Part shown: positions 18,297-27,514 of the stretch, piece after piece
Layout: every line of letters starts with the position of its first letter
Position numbering within the stretch: the first letter of the stretch is position 1
Origin: Flavobacteriaceae bacterium
GTDB taxonomy: Bacteria > Bacteroidota > Bacteroidia > Flavobacteriales > Flavobacteriaceae
NCBI GenBank assembly: GCA_014238425.1
Contig: JABABD010000026.1
Coordinates: 29,488-93,487 of the forward strand
DNA: 64,000 nt
Reading direction: 5' to 3'
Program-made: the position numbers and the translations under genes
Notes under the pieces: model-generated
The model's database searches: none
What the model saw: the letters and a program-made list of their open reading frames with translations, nothing else
Told to the model about the DNA's origin: nothing

Positions 18297-18647
18297 ATGA
18301 TATTAGTTTCAAAATATTTGATACCAAAAGGATATTCCGGTTTGACTATTTATCCGTTTGTATTCTTGAAACATAGAGAATCCAAGACGGATGAGGTGCT
18401 TATTAATCATGAAAAGATTCATTTAAGACAGCAATTGGAAATGTTTATTCTTCCTTTTTATGTGTTTTATGTATTGGAATTTTGCTTAAGATATGTTCAA
18501 TATAAGAACTGGTACTTGGCGTATATTAATATTTCTTTTGAAAAAGAATCATATCAAAATGAGGCCAATCTCAACTACTTAAATGAACGCCGTTCATGGA
18601 GTTTTTTAAAGTATCTTCGCAAGAATGATGGAATTCATTCAACTTGA
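18297..18647 (+). CDS. Small membrane protein with an HEKIH zinc-peptidase-like motif
   Basis: 116 residues from ATG 18297 (a TTG at 18291 would add two residues). The segment LINHEKIHLRQQLEM places an HExxH motif at His38-His42 next to a hydrophobic helix (about 48-66). This resembles a minimal membrane zinc peptidase core of M48/M56 type but is far shorter than any complete enzyme. Proteolytic activity is not established. Its 3' end overlaps the D-cysteine desulfhydrase-like gene by 23 bp, so they are translationally linked. Confidence 0.7.
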   Translation: MILVSKYLIPKGYSGLTIYPFVFLKHRESKTDEVLINHEKIHLRQQLEMFILPFYVFYVLEFCLRYVQYKNWYLAYINISFEKESYQNEANLNYLNERRSWSFLKYLRKNDGIHST

Positions 18648-19542
18648 TAAGAGCATTAATCAAAAAATTGTTTTAGATGATGTCGTAAACGTCGAACTTT
18701 ATTTAAAGAGAGAGGATAAAATACACCCTCATATTTCGGGTAATAAATACCGTAAACTCAAGTACAACTTAAATCAAGCGAAAAAGGAAAATTTCAAAAC
18801 ACTCCTAACTTTTGGTGGAGCGTTTTCAAATCATATAACTGCTGTAGCATCGGTCGGCAATGAACTTGGATTCAGTACCATTGGAGTGATAAGAGGAGAG
18901 GAGTTGATAAATAAAGTCCATAAAAACTCAACATTGACTTTTGCTAAAAACTGTGGAATGAAATTGCATTTTGTTTCAAGACAAGCATATCAAGATAAAG
19001 CGTCTGTTGCATTCATTGAAAATTTAAAACATCATCTAGGTGAATTTTATGTAATTCCTGAAGGTGGAACTAATGACTTAGCCATTATGGGTTGTGAAGA
19101 GATATTAAATGAAGACGATCAAAAATTCGATTATGTTTGCTGTGCTGTTGGTACTGGAGGTACTATTAGTGGAATCATTAATAGTGTAAATTCAAACCAG
19201 AAAATTTTAGGATTTCCAGCTTTGAAAGGTGATTTTTTAAAAGAAGATATTCGTAAATTTGCCAAGCAAACTAATTGGGAGTTACTATCTGATTATCATT
19301 TTGGCGGTTACGCAAAAATAAATGAGGAGTTAGTGACGTTTATCAATCAATTCAAAGAAAGGTATCGGATTCAGTTGGATCCTGTTTATACAGGAAAAAT
19401 GATGTTTGGAATTAGTGATTTGATAAATAAAGACTATTTCCCTAAAGGCTCGAAGATTTTGGCAATCCACACAGGAGGACTTCAAGGTATTTCTGGAATG
19501 AATGAACTGCTTAAAAAGAAACGATTGCCATTAATTAAATAA
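18625..19542 (+). CDS. D-cysteine desulfhydrase / ACC deaminase-like PLP enzyme
   Basis: 305 residues of the fold-type II PLP family. HISGNKYRKLKYNL holds the PLP lysine (Lys41), FGGAFSNHI the substrate-binding loop, and PEGGTNDLAI and GTGGTISGI the phosphate-binding glycines. Family members are either D-cysteine desulfhydrases or 1-aminocyclopropane-1-carboxylate deaminases; discriminating residues cannot be judged safely here. Start codons at 18625 or 18628 are both possible. The overlap with the HEKIH protein and the tight junction (1 bp) with the glucosaminidase indicate an operon running through hemL. Confidence 0.85.
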   Translation: MMEFIQLDKSINQKIVLDDVVNVELYLKREDKIHPHISGNKYRKLKYNLNQAKKENFKTLLTFGGAFSNHITAVASVGNELGFSTIGVIRGEELINKVHKNSTLTFAKNCGMKLHFVSRQAYQDKASVAFIENLKHHLGEFYVIPEGGTNDLAIMGCEEILNEDDQKFDYVCCAVGTGGTISGIINSVNSNQKILGFPALKGDFLKEDIRKFAKQTNWELLSDYHFGGYAKINEELVTFINQFKERYRIQLDPVYTGKMMFGISDLINKDYFPKGSKILAIHTGGLQGISGMNELLKKKRLPLIK

Positions 19543-19543
19543 G

Positions 19544-20386
19544 ATGAAAACACTCATAAAAATAGGTTTCATATTTGGACTTTGCTTGGCCTTGATAAGC
19601 TGTGGCTCAAAAAGAAAAGTGGTTACAAAAAAATCAAAGGACAATAAAAAAGAAGTTGTTCTAACACCTAAAGGTGATGATGTTACAACACCAGAAGTAG
19701 AAGAGCACGTCGAAAACACTAAACCAAAGAGAAGTACTCCATCAATAAATTCTACAGCCGATTATGTGGCATATTATAGTGATATTGCTCAAGATGAAAT
19801 GCGGAAGTATGGTGTGCCTGCTAGCATTACTTTAGCACAAGGCATACTTGAATCGGGTTCAGGAAAAGGAAGACTTTCGATAGAAGCCAATAATCATTTC
19901 GGAATAAAATGTCATGACTGGACAGGTGCAAAAATTTATCATGATGATGATGCAAAGCAAGAGTGTTTCAGGAAATATAATAATGCCAAGTATTCTTATA
20001 GAGATCATTCTTTGTTCTTAACATCTCGAAGGCGTTATATGGGTTTATTTAAGCTAGCTAAGGATGATTACAAAGGCTGGGCTAAAGAGCTCAGAAAAGC
20101 AGGTTATGCTACAGACAGAAAATACCCACAGAAACTCGTTGCATTAATTGAACGTTATAAACTATACAATTACGATGCGGAAGTTTTGGGTAAGGATGTA
20201 TCAGATGCAAATAAGGTGACAACCACAAATGATAAACATACGGTGAAGAAGGGAGATACTCTGTATTCTTTATCAAGAAAATATAAGATTACAATTAAAG
20301 AACTTCAAAATTTAAACGGTCTTGATACAACAGAACTGTTTGTTGGACAAGTCCTTTATGTAAAACCCCTTCCAAAGGATTATTAA
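19544..20386 (+). CDS. Lipoprotein N-acetylglucosaminidase (GH73) with C-terminal LysM
   Basis: 280 residues. Lipobox ALISC (Cys20), a Lys/Thr-rich linker to about residue 65, then a GH73 domain with the catalytic Glu103 in [16 protein letters not shown] and the ANNHFGIKC signature. A single LysM repeat (about 232-277, [20 protein letters not shown]) binds peptidoglycan. It cleaves the glycan strand of peptidoglycan during growth or division and would be anchored facing the periplasm. It lies between a PLP enzyme and hemL, with one base separating it from each. Confidence 0.9.
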   Translation: MKTLIKIGFIFGLCLALISCGSKRKVVTKKSKDNKKEVVLTPKGDDVTTPEVEEHVENTKPKRSTPSINSTADYVAYYSDIAQDEMRKYGVPASITLAQGILESGSGKGRLSIEANNHFGIKCHDWTGAKIYHDDDAKQECFRKYNNAKYSYRDHSLFLTSRRRYMGLFKLAKDDYKGWAKELRKAGYATDRKYPQKLVALIERYKLYNYDAEVLGKDVSDANKVTTTNDKHTVKKGDTLYSLSRKYKITIKELQNLNGLDTTELFVGQVLYVKPLPKDY

Positions 20387-20387
20387 T

Positions 20388-21674
20388 ATGATATACAAGC
20401 GTAGCAGTGCATTGTTTGCAGATGCAGAACGAGTGATTCCAGGCGGAGTAAATTCACCTGTAAGAGCTTTTAAAGGAGTTGGCGGCACTCCCATTTTTGT
20501 AAAAGAAGCTAAAGGTGCTTATTTGTACGATGAAGATGGGAACCGATTGATAGATTATATCAATTCTTGGGGCCCCATGATTCTAGGACATGCCTTTGAA
20601 CCTGTTGTCAACGCTGTTATTGAGAAGGCCAAAAAAGGAACATCATTTGGCATGCCAACAGAAATTGAAACTAAGATTGCTGAGTTGGCTATATCTATGG
20701 TTCCAAATGTTGACAAAATACGCTTTGTAAATTCTGGAACTGAAGCTTGTATGAGTGCTGTGCGATTGGCAAGAGGATATAGCGGAAAAGACAAAATTAT
20801 AAAGTTTGCAGGTTGCTATCACGGTCATAGTGATTCTTTTTTAATACAAGCTGGAAGTGGCGCCGTGACTTTCGGCACACCCAATAGTCCAGGAGTAACT
20901 CAAGGTACAGCCATGGATACTTTGTTGGCTAGATATAATGATTTAGATAATGTTAAAGAGCTAATTATAGCCAATCAAAGTGAGATTGCAGCTATTATTA
21001 TTGAACCCGTTGCAGGTAATATGGGGTGTATTCCGCCAAAAGATGGGTTTTTAAATGGTTTAAGAGATCTTTGTGATGAGAACGATATTCTCTTAATTTT
21101 TGATGAAGTCATGACAGGGTTTCGTTTAGCTAAAGGTGGTGTACAGGAATTAATGGGTGTTGATGCTGATATTGTTTGTTTTGGTAAAGTAATTGGTGGT
21201 GGTTTACCAGTTGGAGCGTTTGCCGCTCGAAACGAAATTATGAACCATTTGGCTCCATTAGGGCCAGTGTATCAGGCAGGAACATTAAGTGGAAACCCTT
21301 TGGCAATGGCAGCAGGTTTGGCCATGCTTACTGAATTGAATCAAGATAATCAAGTATTTAAACGCTTAGAAGAGAAGACAGCCTATTTGCAAGACGGTAT
21401 TGCAAAAGCCTTAAATACTAATAATGTTCTCCATACCATAAATAGAGTTGGTTCGATGATTTCTGTTCATTTTGATAAAGATCCCGTTATTGATTTTGAA
21501 ACGGCTGCGAAAGGAAATAATGAAACCTTCAAGACCTTCTTTCATGGCTTGTTAGCTGAAGGTGTTTATATAGCACCTAGTGCATTTGAAACTTGGTTTA
21601 TTACTGACGCCCTTACTTATAAAGATTTAGATGAAACTATTGCTGCGATTGAAAAAATTGCTAAAACGTTATAA
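20388..21674 (+). CDS. hemL: Glutamate-1-semialdehyde 2,1-aminomutase
   Basis: 428 residues, the usual family length. Class III aminotransferase fold with [18 protein letters not shown], the PLP phosphate site AGCYHGHSD, Asp239 in [10 protein letters not shown] and the PLP lysine Lys267 in [15 protein letters not shown]. It converts glutamate-1-semialdehyde to 5-aminolevulinate in C5-pathway tetrapyrrole synthesis. The YHGHSD and [10 protein letters not shown] signatures separate HemL from other class III aminotransferases. It is the last gene before a strong terminator. Confidence 0.96.
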   Translation: MIYKRSSALFADAERVIPGGVNSPVRAFKGVGGTPIFVKEAKGAYLYDEDGNRLIDYINSWGPMILGHAFEPVVNAVIEKAKKGTSFGMPTEIETKIAELAISMVPNVDKIRFVNSGTEACMSAVRLARGYSGKDKIIKFAGCYHGHSDSFLIQAGSGAVTFGTPNSPGVTQGTAMDTLLARYNDLDNVKELIIANQSEIAAIIIEPVAGNMGCIPPKDGFLNGLRDLCDENDILLIFDEVMTGFRLAKGGVQELMGVDADIVCFGKVIGGGLPVGAFAARNEIMNHLAPLGPVYQAGTLSGNPLAMAAGLAMLTELNQDNQVFKRLEEKTAYLQDGIAKALNTNNVLHTINRVGSMISVHFDKDPVIDFETAAKGNNETFKTFFHGLLAEGVYIAPSAFETWFITDALTYKDLDETIAAIEKIAKTL

Positions 21675-21709
21675 ATAAAAGAGCCTTGCAATTACAAGGC
21701 TCTTTTATT
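21674..21709. terminator. Bidirectional terminator after hemL
   Basis: Perfect 15-bp inverted repeat AATAAAAGAGCCTTG (21674-21688) with a 6-nt loop and CAAGGCTCTTTTATT (21695-21709). It serves hemL and the convergent small secreted-protein gene. Confidence 0.92.
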
Positions 21710-21727
21710 TATATGCTATCGAAGTAA

Positions 21728-22042
21728 TTAATTTTTTATTGCTTTGAATTTTTCAAATTGCTCCTTAGTCAGAATTCTTTCTATAGTTGCATTGAATTTT
21801 TTTTCAAATTCAGCTTTGTTCACTGGCTTGTTAGATTGATATGTTTTCTCTCTAGTAACATACGCTTCGGATAAAGCTTTTGTTTGGTCATCACTTAAAT
21901 TTAATGCAGTAATGAGCGTCTTAACCTCTTGTTTGAAATTAGTAGATTTTGACATATCTGGCACTTCCATTTGAGCAAAACCAGTTTGAGTGTTTAATAA
22001 AAGAGCAAAGGCAAAAAGACAAAGCGTAATTATTTTTTTCAT
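21728..22042 (-). CDS. Small secreted helical protein, Spy-like
   Basis: 104 residues: signal peptide (1-23, ending GFAQ) and a short alpha-helical mature part. The end ERILTKEQFEKFKAIKN resembles the LTxEQ motif of Spy/CpxP-type periplasmic chaperone-like proteins, and the same LNKEQFEKW motif occurs in the next gene upstream. Too short and divergent for a firm family call. It ends at the shared terminator with hemL. Confidence 0.65.
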   Translation of the reverse strand: MKKIITLCLFAFALLLNTQTGFAQMEVPDMSKSTNFKQEVKTLITALNLSDDQTKALSEAYVTREKTYQSNKPVNKAEFEKKFNATIERILTKEQFEKFKAIKN

Positions 22043-22115
22043 GATATATTTTTAATTCGTTAATAACAGGTCCTAAATTAAGAATTTTTATGCTATTAAA
22101 AAGGAAATAAATAAA

Positions 22116-22150
22116 AAAAGCACTGAAGCTATATTTCGCCCAGTGCTTTT
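22116..22150 (-). terminator. Intrinsic terminator of the 151-residue Spy-like gene
   Basis: Inverted repeat AAAAGCACTG (22116-22125) and CAGTGCTTTT (22141-22150) with a 15-nt loop; on the minus strand the stem is followed by a run of seven T. It lies 25 bp downstream of the stop at 22175. Confidence 0.8.
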
Positions 22151-22174
22151 CAAATTAAAAACTAACCAACTCTA

Positions 22175-22630
22175 CTAATGCCTTTTTATAGTTTGTCTCA
22201 TCCTCCTTCTTTTCATCATTTTTTGCCGTTTAACACGGTTACGTGCTATCCTTTTTTGACGATTCCCTTTTTCCCATTTTTCAAATTGTTCTTTGTTTAA
22301 AATGGTTTTCATTGCTGATTTATGAGCTATGGCTTTGTCTAGAGTTTCGTTTACAAGAGCAAATCGTTTATCCGGAGAAAGCTTGGCTCTTGATTTTCTT
22401 TTTTCTTGTATATCGCCTCTCTTTTGTTTTCTATGTTTAGTGTTCTCTAAATTGAGTTCTTGAATCTTTTGTTGCTGAGATGCATTTAAGTCAAGAGCGA
22501 GTGTCATACGTTTTGTTTTAATTGTAGCAATCTGTTCAGCCGTAAATCTAGGCTTGTCAACTTTTTCTTGTTGTTGTGCAGAGGTATTTAAAGTGATGAA
22601 TGCTAATAAAGTAATAAGTACATGTTTCAT
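22175..22630 (-). CDS. Secreted Spy/DUF4890-like protein with a very basic tail
   Basis: 151 residues: signal peptide (1-18), then a helical domain with LALDLNASQQQKIQELNLEN and ILNKEQFEKWEKG, the two-motif arrangement of Spy-like/DUF4890 proteins. The last 35 residues are almost entirely Arg/Lys/Met (RQKMMKRRRMRQTIKRH), highly unusual for a periplasmic protein; it may bind polyanions such as LPS or nucleic acid. Function unknown. It is transcribed separately from its shorter relative, with its own terminator. Confidence 0.7.
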   Translation of the reverse strand: MKHVLITLLAFITLNTSAQQQEKVDKPRFTAEQIATIKTKRMTLALDLNASQQQKIQELNLENTKHRKQKRGDIQEKRKSRAKLSPDKRFALVNETLDKAIAHKSAMKTILNKEQFEKWEKGNRQKRIARNRVKRQKMMKRRRMRQTIKRH

Positions 22631-22711
22631 TTTTTGATCTTTTAATTATATGCTGCTTTGACTACTTATTTAAGAGAAGGTTTAATGGTTTTTGAATATT
22701 TTAACAGTTAA

Positions 22712-24217
22712 TTAATTTTTTTTTGCTTTTTCAATCAAATTCAATGTTGTTTCGTATAAGCTATTTCGCTCCATTTTGCTTTTCAACCAGGCGTAAAAAC
22801 TCATAACAAAAATATCTTCGCGTTCGGCATCTATCCAAACAAAAGAATTTTCTACAGTGTCAAAAAATGATTTTGATGTAATTATTTCTGGTTTCTTGTA
22901 ATACAGTTCCACAAGATGTAAATACCTAATAACTCGCTGTTGGTCAATAGATCTTAAATAGGGATTATATATGCGTTTAAAACTAGAAAGTCTTGATTCC
23001 ATTAAATCAATATTTCCCAATTCTAGATGGAGCAATATCTCTATCAAATTTTTTTTGATAACCCACTCCTTACCTGCCTTTTCTTCATACCATTTGTTTG
23101 TATGATAGAATTTTGAGAAGATTGATTGTGCTTTTTTAAACTCGTTTTGTTGAAAATAACACATAATGAGACTTAAATAGATATCTAGTAAAGTTTCAAT
23201 ATCTGGATGCTTTTTTATTATAAACCCTTCGAGAATAGATATGGCTTTTTTTGGTTCATTGGAGTAATTGTAGTTTAGAGCCAGTAATAGGTGATGCTTT
23301 AATGTAAATGCATTGTAGTATTTCTTTCGCGCTAAGAGCATTTGGTCATGCATCTTGTTTAAATAAAGCAAAGACATTTCAAATTTTTTATTCCTGAATA
23401 AAGTATTTGCAATCAGGTACAATACTTGTGTGTGGTAGTACAGCTCTTTGTCCTTGTTTTTATGTTCTTGCAGTGTATTGTATGTAGCTATTAAGAAGGG
23501 TTCTATTCTTAGGTAATCATTAGTGACAAAAGCCGAAATGCTAATAATGGTCATCAACTGGTATAAGGATTTAAAAGACATAGAATCACTAATTGTGATG
23601 TTGTGTTCCTTAAGTGTGTTAGTTAGTAATGTTTCAAAATCTATGATTTCACCCTTATACGTTATTTGATTAATGACCTGACGAATCTTAGCGTATACAA
23701 TATTAAGTTCATCTTCTATGTGAACATTCTTTTGATTAACCTTGAATTTGCCTATTAAAACATCAATGTTTTCTGAATGATTTGTATATGCATATTGAAT
23801 TTTGGTGTGATAAATTTCATTAAGTAATGGAAAAAGTAAATGTTCTTGTGCAAGTGTTTCTGCCTTATCCAATATTTTGTATGCGACCCTATATTGTTTG
23901 TGAATTAAAAAAGTTCGAGATGCCAAGATATACTTAATGATTTGTATGTCAATCGAATTCTCTTCTTCAAGATTGGTGTTAGCAGTAAAATCAATTAAAG
24001 ATTGGTAGAGTCGTTTTCTTAAAGCGTGGTAGGCATCTTTGTTTTTGGTATTGTATAAAGTATTGCATATTTCTTTGGAGGAGAGCTCTTGTTTTGCAAT
24101 AAGCTTGAATAAATCGATGTTTTTAGCATCTGTTCTTTTGTTTCTTTTTTGAAGATATTGAATGAATCGTTGTTGCTCATCTAAAGAAAAAGTGAAAATT
24201 ATTTGATCTAAATTCAT
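22712..24217 (-). CDS. Cytoplasmic TPR-like helical repeat protein
   Basis: 501 residues without signal peptide or membrane helix. The N-terminus (MNLDQIIFTFSLDEQQRFIQ, then KNKDAYHALRKRLYQSLIDF) is followed by about 400 residues of helical hairpins with degenerate TPR spacing (for example AISILEGFIIKKHPDIETLL). I recognise this as a type common in Flavobacteria but know of no assigned function; it is likely a scaffold for protein interactions. It is divergent from the small membrane-protein run, sharing an AT-rich regulatory region. Confidence 0.6.
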   Translation of the reverse strand: MNLDQIIFTFSLDEQQRFIQYLQKRNKRTDAKNIDLFKLIAKQELSSKEICNTLYNTKNKDAYHALRKRLYQSLIDFTANTNLEEENSIDIQIIKYILASRTFLIHKQYRVAYKILDKAETLAQEHLLFPLLNEIYHTKIQYAYTNHSENIDVLIGKFKVNQKNVHIEDELNIVYAKIRQVINQITYKGEIIDFETLLTNTLKEHNITISDSMSFKSLYQLMTIISISAFVTNDYLRIEPFLIATYNTLQEHKNKDKELYYHTQVLYLIANTLFRNKKFEMSLLYLNKMHDQMLLARKKYYNAFTLKHHLLLALNYNYSNEPKKAISILEGFIIKKHPDIETLLDIYLSLIMCYFQQNEFKKAQSIFSKFYHTNKWYEEKAGKEWVIKKNLIEILLHLELGNIDLMESRLSSFKRIYNPYLRSIDQQRVIRYLHLVELYYKKPEIITSKSFFDTVENSFVWIDAEREDIFVMSFYAWLKSKMERNSLYETTLNLIEKAKKN

Positions 24218-24227
24218 TTTTATATCG

Positions 24228-24304
24228 TCAGTATTTTACTTCTAAAATACTATAAAATATATAATAATAGTAATAATTATAAAAAATTGGTAATCAGTAT
24301 TTTA
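24228..24304. promoter_or_regulatory. AT-rich intergenic palindrome and repeat
   Basis: AGTATTTTA (24230-24238), loop CTTC, TAAAATACT (24243-24251) is a perfect 9-bp inverted repeat. The same TCAGTATTTTA recurs as a direct repeat at 24294-24304. The element lies between divergent genes, 13 bp upstream of the TPR-like gene, and could be an operator. Confidence 0.4.
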
Positions 24305-24372
24305 TCAAAATTTGATTTTACAACTTCATATTTAAAGTCACATTTGCGGTGTAATCATTAAAACAAAGCAAA

Positions 24373-24534
24373 ATGAAAAAGCGATTTAAAATAGTTGTGT
24401 TTATCATCATGATGATAACTATAGTAGTTAGCTCAAAGCGTATTGCAGATTATCTAGTAAGTTCATACGAAGAAGGTATCTCTTATTTAGCGCAGGCCTC
24501 TTTAGAAACTAATTGTTTTGTAACATACAGATAG
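24373..24534 (+). CDS. Single-pass 53-residue membrane peptide
   Basis: ATG at 24373, stop TAG at 24532-24534. The product starts MKKRFKIVVFIIMMITIVVS, one strongly hydrophobic helix with a positive N-terminus, then a soluble tail containing SYEEGISYLAQASLETNCF. The next gene starts one base after the stop, the tight spacing of an operon. No family recognised. The N-terminal Lys/Arg and hydrophobic stretch could alternatively be an uncleaved signal sequence. Confidence 0.55.
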   Translation: MKKRFKIVVFIIMMITIVVSSKRIADYLVSSYEEGISYLAQASLETNCFVTYR

Positions 24535-24535
24535 T

Positions 24536-25003
24536 ATGCAACTCAAAAGGATTAATAAAGCATTTGTAGTAACTATAGGGATTTCGGTAGTACTTTTTGT
24601 GTACCTCGTTTTTTTAGGGTACAATGAAATTAAGACTGCAAAGGATGTTATCAAGATTATTGCATCCATTTTGTTCCCATTACCTATGCTCTTTTTTGCC
24701 CGATTCATCTTGATCGAACATTTTTTACCTGAAAATACGGATGAGTATAAGAAACAAAATCAAAAACCGGCAACATTGCTTTTGGTTATTACTATGATTG
24801 TTGCATTGTTAACGATGCAAGGAGTAGAGTGGTTAACACAAGTTAAATTGGAAGATCATCTCATTTTTGCACATTTAGTAAACAGTACAACCATTAGTTC
24901 TTACGTACTTAATTTTATCATCTATAACAATTTAAGATTCAATGGCATTTTGAGCGGTATTTTGCTATCGCTTGCCATCCATGTGTTCTTTTTATCAATA
25001 TAA
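24536..25003 (+). CDS. Four-helix membrane protein, unknown
   Basis: 155 residues with four predicted transmembrane helices (about 8-28, 38-60, 78-97, 135-155) and a short soluble loop (HFLPENTDEYKKQNQK). No recognisable catalytic motif. It lies one base after the 53-residue peptide and 18 bp before another small membrane protein. The three probably form one transcript ending at the hairpin at 25526. Confidence 0.6.
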   Translation: MQLKRINKAFVVTIGISVVLFVYLVFLGYNEIKTAKDVIKIIASILFPLPMLFFARFILIEHFLPENTDEYKKQNQKPATLLLVITMIVALLTMQGVEWLTQVKLEDHLIFAHLVNSTTISSYVLNFIIYNNLRFNGILSGILLSLAIHVFFLSI

Positions 25004-25021
25004 TCATCAAAAACTATAATT

Positions 25022-25507
25022 ATGTCAAATTCAATTTTTTCACAAGTAAAACCAACTAATAATTCAAATAAGCGAGAATGGTTGTTTTCTATTCAATCAG
25101 TTATCGTTGTAGGTCTATTGGCTTTTACCACATTAGCATTCTTTTTTTATAATGGTCTTCCAGTAATTAAAGGAATTAAAGTGGTTTTCGCACCTTTTTT
25201 ATCTGTGGTTCCATTGCTTTTTATTCTCTCTATTTTAAGAGATTTAAGGAAAGGTTTTATAGAGGGTGATTATTCAAAGAAGGAAATAATAAAATTTTGC
25301 ATGATTACTATTGCAATCACTATTGCTTTTACAGGAATTACAAATCTTTTAGCGCAGATAGGCGCATTAGAAATATTATTAGCTGCTATCATGGCTATTT
25401 TGAGTATCGTTTTCTTCATAAAAAGTAAGATTAAAGATATTCTAGGGATGTCAATCATAACAGGAATTGCAGAAGGTATTATCGTGTATATGATCTTTTT
25501 GTTTTGA
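25022..25507 (+). CDS. Small polytopic membrane protein, unknown
   Basis: 161 residues with a 25-residue soluble N-terminus and about four to five hydrophobic helices. Loop LRDLRKGFIEGDYSKKEI separates helix pairs. No family motif recognised. It is the last gene before a hairpin terminator and follows the 155-residue protein in the same orientation. The CPBP-like gene follows after the terminator, so it probably belongs to a separate unit. Confidence 0.58.
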   Translation: MSNSIFSQVKPTNNSNKREWLFSIQSVIVVGLLAFTTLAFFFYNGLPVIKGIKVVFAPFLSVVPLLFILSILRDLRKGFIEGDYSKKEIIKFCMITIAITIAFTGITNLLAQIGALEILLAAIMAILSIVFFIKSKIKDILGMSIITGIAEGIIVYMIFLF

Positions 25508-25525
25508 TGATAGGTTAATTAACCC

Positions 25526-25558
25526 AAAACCTCGTAAACGTTTTGTTTGCGAGGTTTT
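25526..25558 (+). terminator. Hairpin terminator between membrane-protein genes
   Basis: AAAACCTCGTAAAC (25526-25539) pairs with GTTTGCGAGGTTTT (25545-25558) with one G-T wobble. It follows the stop at 25507 by 18 bp. The T tail is only four bases, so termination may be partial. Confidence 0.65.
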
Positions 25559-25570
25559 AAATCAACACCT

Positions 25571-26233
25571 ATGAAATCTGATGAATCATTAATAATATCC
25601 GATAGAAGAAGAATTAAAGAAATCTTGGCTGTTATTTTAACGGCTATAGGGAAATTCATCTTTATGGATTATCTAGACCTAAGATTATATTATGTGATTT
25701 TTGCAATCTTAGTTTGGTTAAGCTATGTGATTTATAGATATAAACAGAATAATAATATTATAAAATATTGGGGTTTTAGAATAGATAATTTTCGTGAAAC
25801 TATCATTATTATGCTACCTTTTGGTATTGTTTCTATAATCTCTTTTTTGTGCATTGGTTATTATCAAAATAGTATTCATGCCACTTGGCATATAATACCC
25901 ATTTTAATCACGTACCCGATTTGGGGTAGTATTCAACAGTTTATAACTATTGGGCTGATTGCTGGAAATCTAAATGACTTAAAAAACAAAAAATTAAATA
26001 AAGTTTCAATTATAGTTATTACTGCTGTACTCTTTTCAATAGTTCATTTTCCATCTGGATGGTTAATGCTAGGAACGTTTTTATTGGCATTATTTTATGG
26101 ATACATATATTTAAAATCTAAAAATATTTATGTCATGGGACTATTTCATGGGTGGTTAGGAGCATTATTTTATTATACTGTTGTTAATCAAGATCCATTT
26201 GAAGACGTATTTTTAAAACTTATTAATTCATGA
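25571..26233 (+). CDS. CPBP (CAAX/Abi)-like membrane protein with altered first motif
   Basis: 220 residues from ATG 25571; the TTG at 25547 lies inside the terminator hairpin and is rejected. About six membrane helices. Motif 2 of CPBP intramembrane proteases is present (FSIVHFPSG, FxxxH) and motif 3 is partial (GLFHGWLG). Motif 1, normally EExxxR, reads IQQFITIGL, with Gln-Gln replacing the catalytic and metal-associated Glu pair. It may be a catalytically inactive member or a variant subgroup. The stop overlaps the ATG of the DUF2157 gene (ATGA). Confidence 0.68.
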   Translation: MKSDESLIISDRRRIKEILAVILTAIGKFIFMDYLDLRLYYVIFAILVWLSYVIYRYKQNNNIIKYWGFRIDNFRETIIIMLPFGIVSIISFLCIGYYQNSIHATWHIIPILITYPIWGSIQQFITIGLIAGNLNDLKNKKLNKVSIIVITAVLFSIVHFPSGWLMLGTFLLALFYGYIYLKSKNIYVMGLFHGWLGALFYYTVVNQDPFEDVFLKLINS

Positions 26234-27513
26234 ATATGAACACAAAACTTATGAAAGAATTACCAGAGTTGTTGGAAAACAAGGTGATTTCACAAGATGT
26301 TGCAGATGCAATTGAAGCTTATTATACAACTCAAAATGACGCTAAGCCTAATCGTTTGTTTACAGTGTTTGGTGTGCTAGGAGCTACACTAGTAGGTTTG
26401 GGTATCATACTCATATTGGCTCATAACTGGGACGATTTTTCAAAATCGATTAAAACGGTTTGGGCATTTTTGCCTTTGGTTATTGGTCAGTTAATTGTTG
26501 GTTATTCAATTTTGAAGGGCAAGAGCGATACTTGGAAGGAAGCTTCTGGAGTGTTTCTCTTTTTTGCTGTAGGAGCATCTATAGCTTTGGTTAGTCAAAT
26601 CTATAATATTCCTGGTAATTTGAGTTCATTCCTACTCACCTGGATTTTACTCTGTACTCCTCTTATTTACTTATTAAAGTCCAAGGCTGTTGCTATCTTG
26701 CATTTGGTGTTCGCGACATACTATGTATTTGAATATGGCTATGGATACGGTTCGCGTACACCCTGGTATTATTTGCTTCTTTTAGCAGTTTTAGCTCCAT
26801 TTTACATACAATTATTGAAGCATTATACCACCTCTAATATGACCTCCATTTTTAACTGGCTTATACCATTGAGTATTACCATTAGTCTCGGAGCTTTTGT
26901 TGGTAGAGGTGATGATGAGTATGGGTTTTTGATATATGTCATCTTGTTTGGCATGTTCTATAGCATTGGAAAGATTCCTTACTTCCAAGATCAGAAATTA
27001 AGACGTAATGGGTTTCTTGTCTTCGGATCCTTAGGAACCATAACAACCGTGTTGTTTACCACGTTTCGGTGGTATTGGAAAGATTTAGCAAATGGTACAT
27101 CTACACATACAGAAACTATTATTTTAGCGGGTGTTCTATTTGCATTGGCCCTTCTAATTTTAGGGTATTCATACGCTAAGAAATGGGTCAAGGAATTCAA
27201 TTTATTTCAATATGTATTTATCATTTTCGCGATACTGTTTTTCATTGGAATGGTGAACATTAGTATTCCTGTCATTATTACCAATCTCTTGATATTCAGT
27301 TTAGGAATGATAACGATAAAAATAGGCGCGGACCAGTTCCATTTTGGAATTTTGAATTACGGGTTACTTATTGTTACGGCACTGGTAATCTGTAGATTTT
27401 TTGATGCAAATATAAGTTTCGTTGTTAGAGGCTTACTTTTTGTTATCGTTGGTGCCGGTTTCTTTTTAACTAATTATATCATGCTTAAAAAGCAAAAATC
27501 TAATACTTTATAA
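26230..27513 (+). CDS. DUF2157 multi-pass membrane protein
   Basis: 427 residues. A soluble N-terminus (ELPELLENKVISQDVADAIE) is followed by the DUF2157 signature LFTVFGVLGATLVGLGIILI and LAHNWDDFSKSIKTVWAFLP, then about 12 membrane helices. Members are uncharacterised. It is translationally coupled to the CPBP-like gene and followed one base later by a GDYXXLXY gene, the pairing usually seen for DUF2157, which suggests a shared membrane complex. The function is unknown. Confidence 0.82.
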   Translation: MNMNTKLMKELPELLENKVISQDVADAIEAYYTTQNDAKPNRLFTVFGVLGATLVGLGIILILAHNWDDFSKSIKTVWAFLPLVIGQLIVGYSILKGKSDTWKEASGVFLFFAVGASIALVSQIYNIPGNLSSFLLTWILLCTPLIYLLKSKAVAILHLVFATYYVFEYGYGYGSRTPWYYLLLLAVLAPFYIQLLKHYTTSNMTSIFNWLIPLSITISLGAFVGRGDDEYGFLIYVILFGMFYSIGKIPYFQDQKLRRNGFLVFGSLGTITTVLFTTFRWYWKDLANGTSTHTETIILAGVLFALALLILGYSYAKKWVKEFNLFQYVFIIFAILFFIGMVNISIPVIITNLLIFSLGMITIKIGADQFHFGILNYGLLIVTALVICRFFDANISFVVRGLLFVIVGAGFFLTNYIMLKKQKSNTL

Positions 27514-27514
27514 A

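Noticed and set aside
25547..25570. TTG start for the CPBP-like protein
   Set aside because: It lies inside the terminator hairpin; ATG 25571 follows it.
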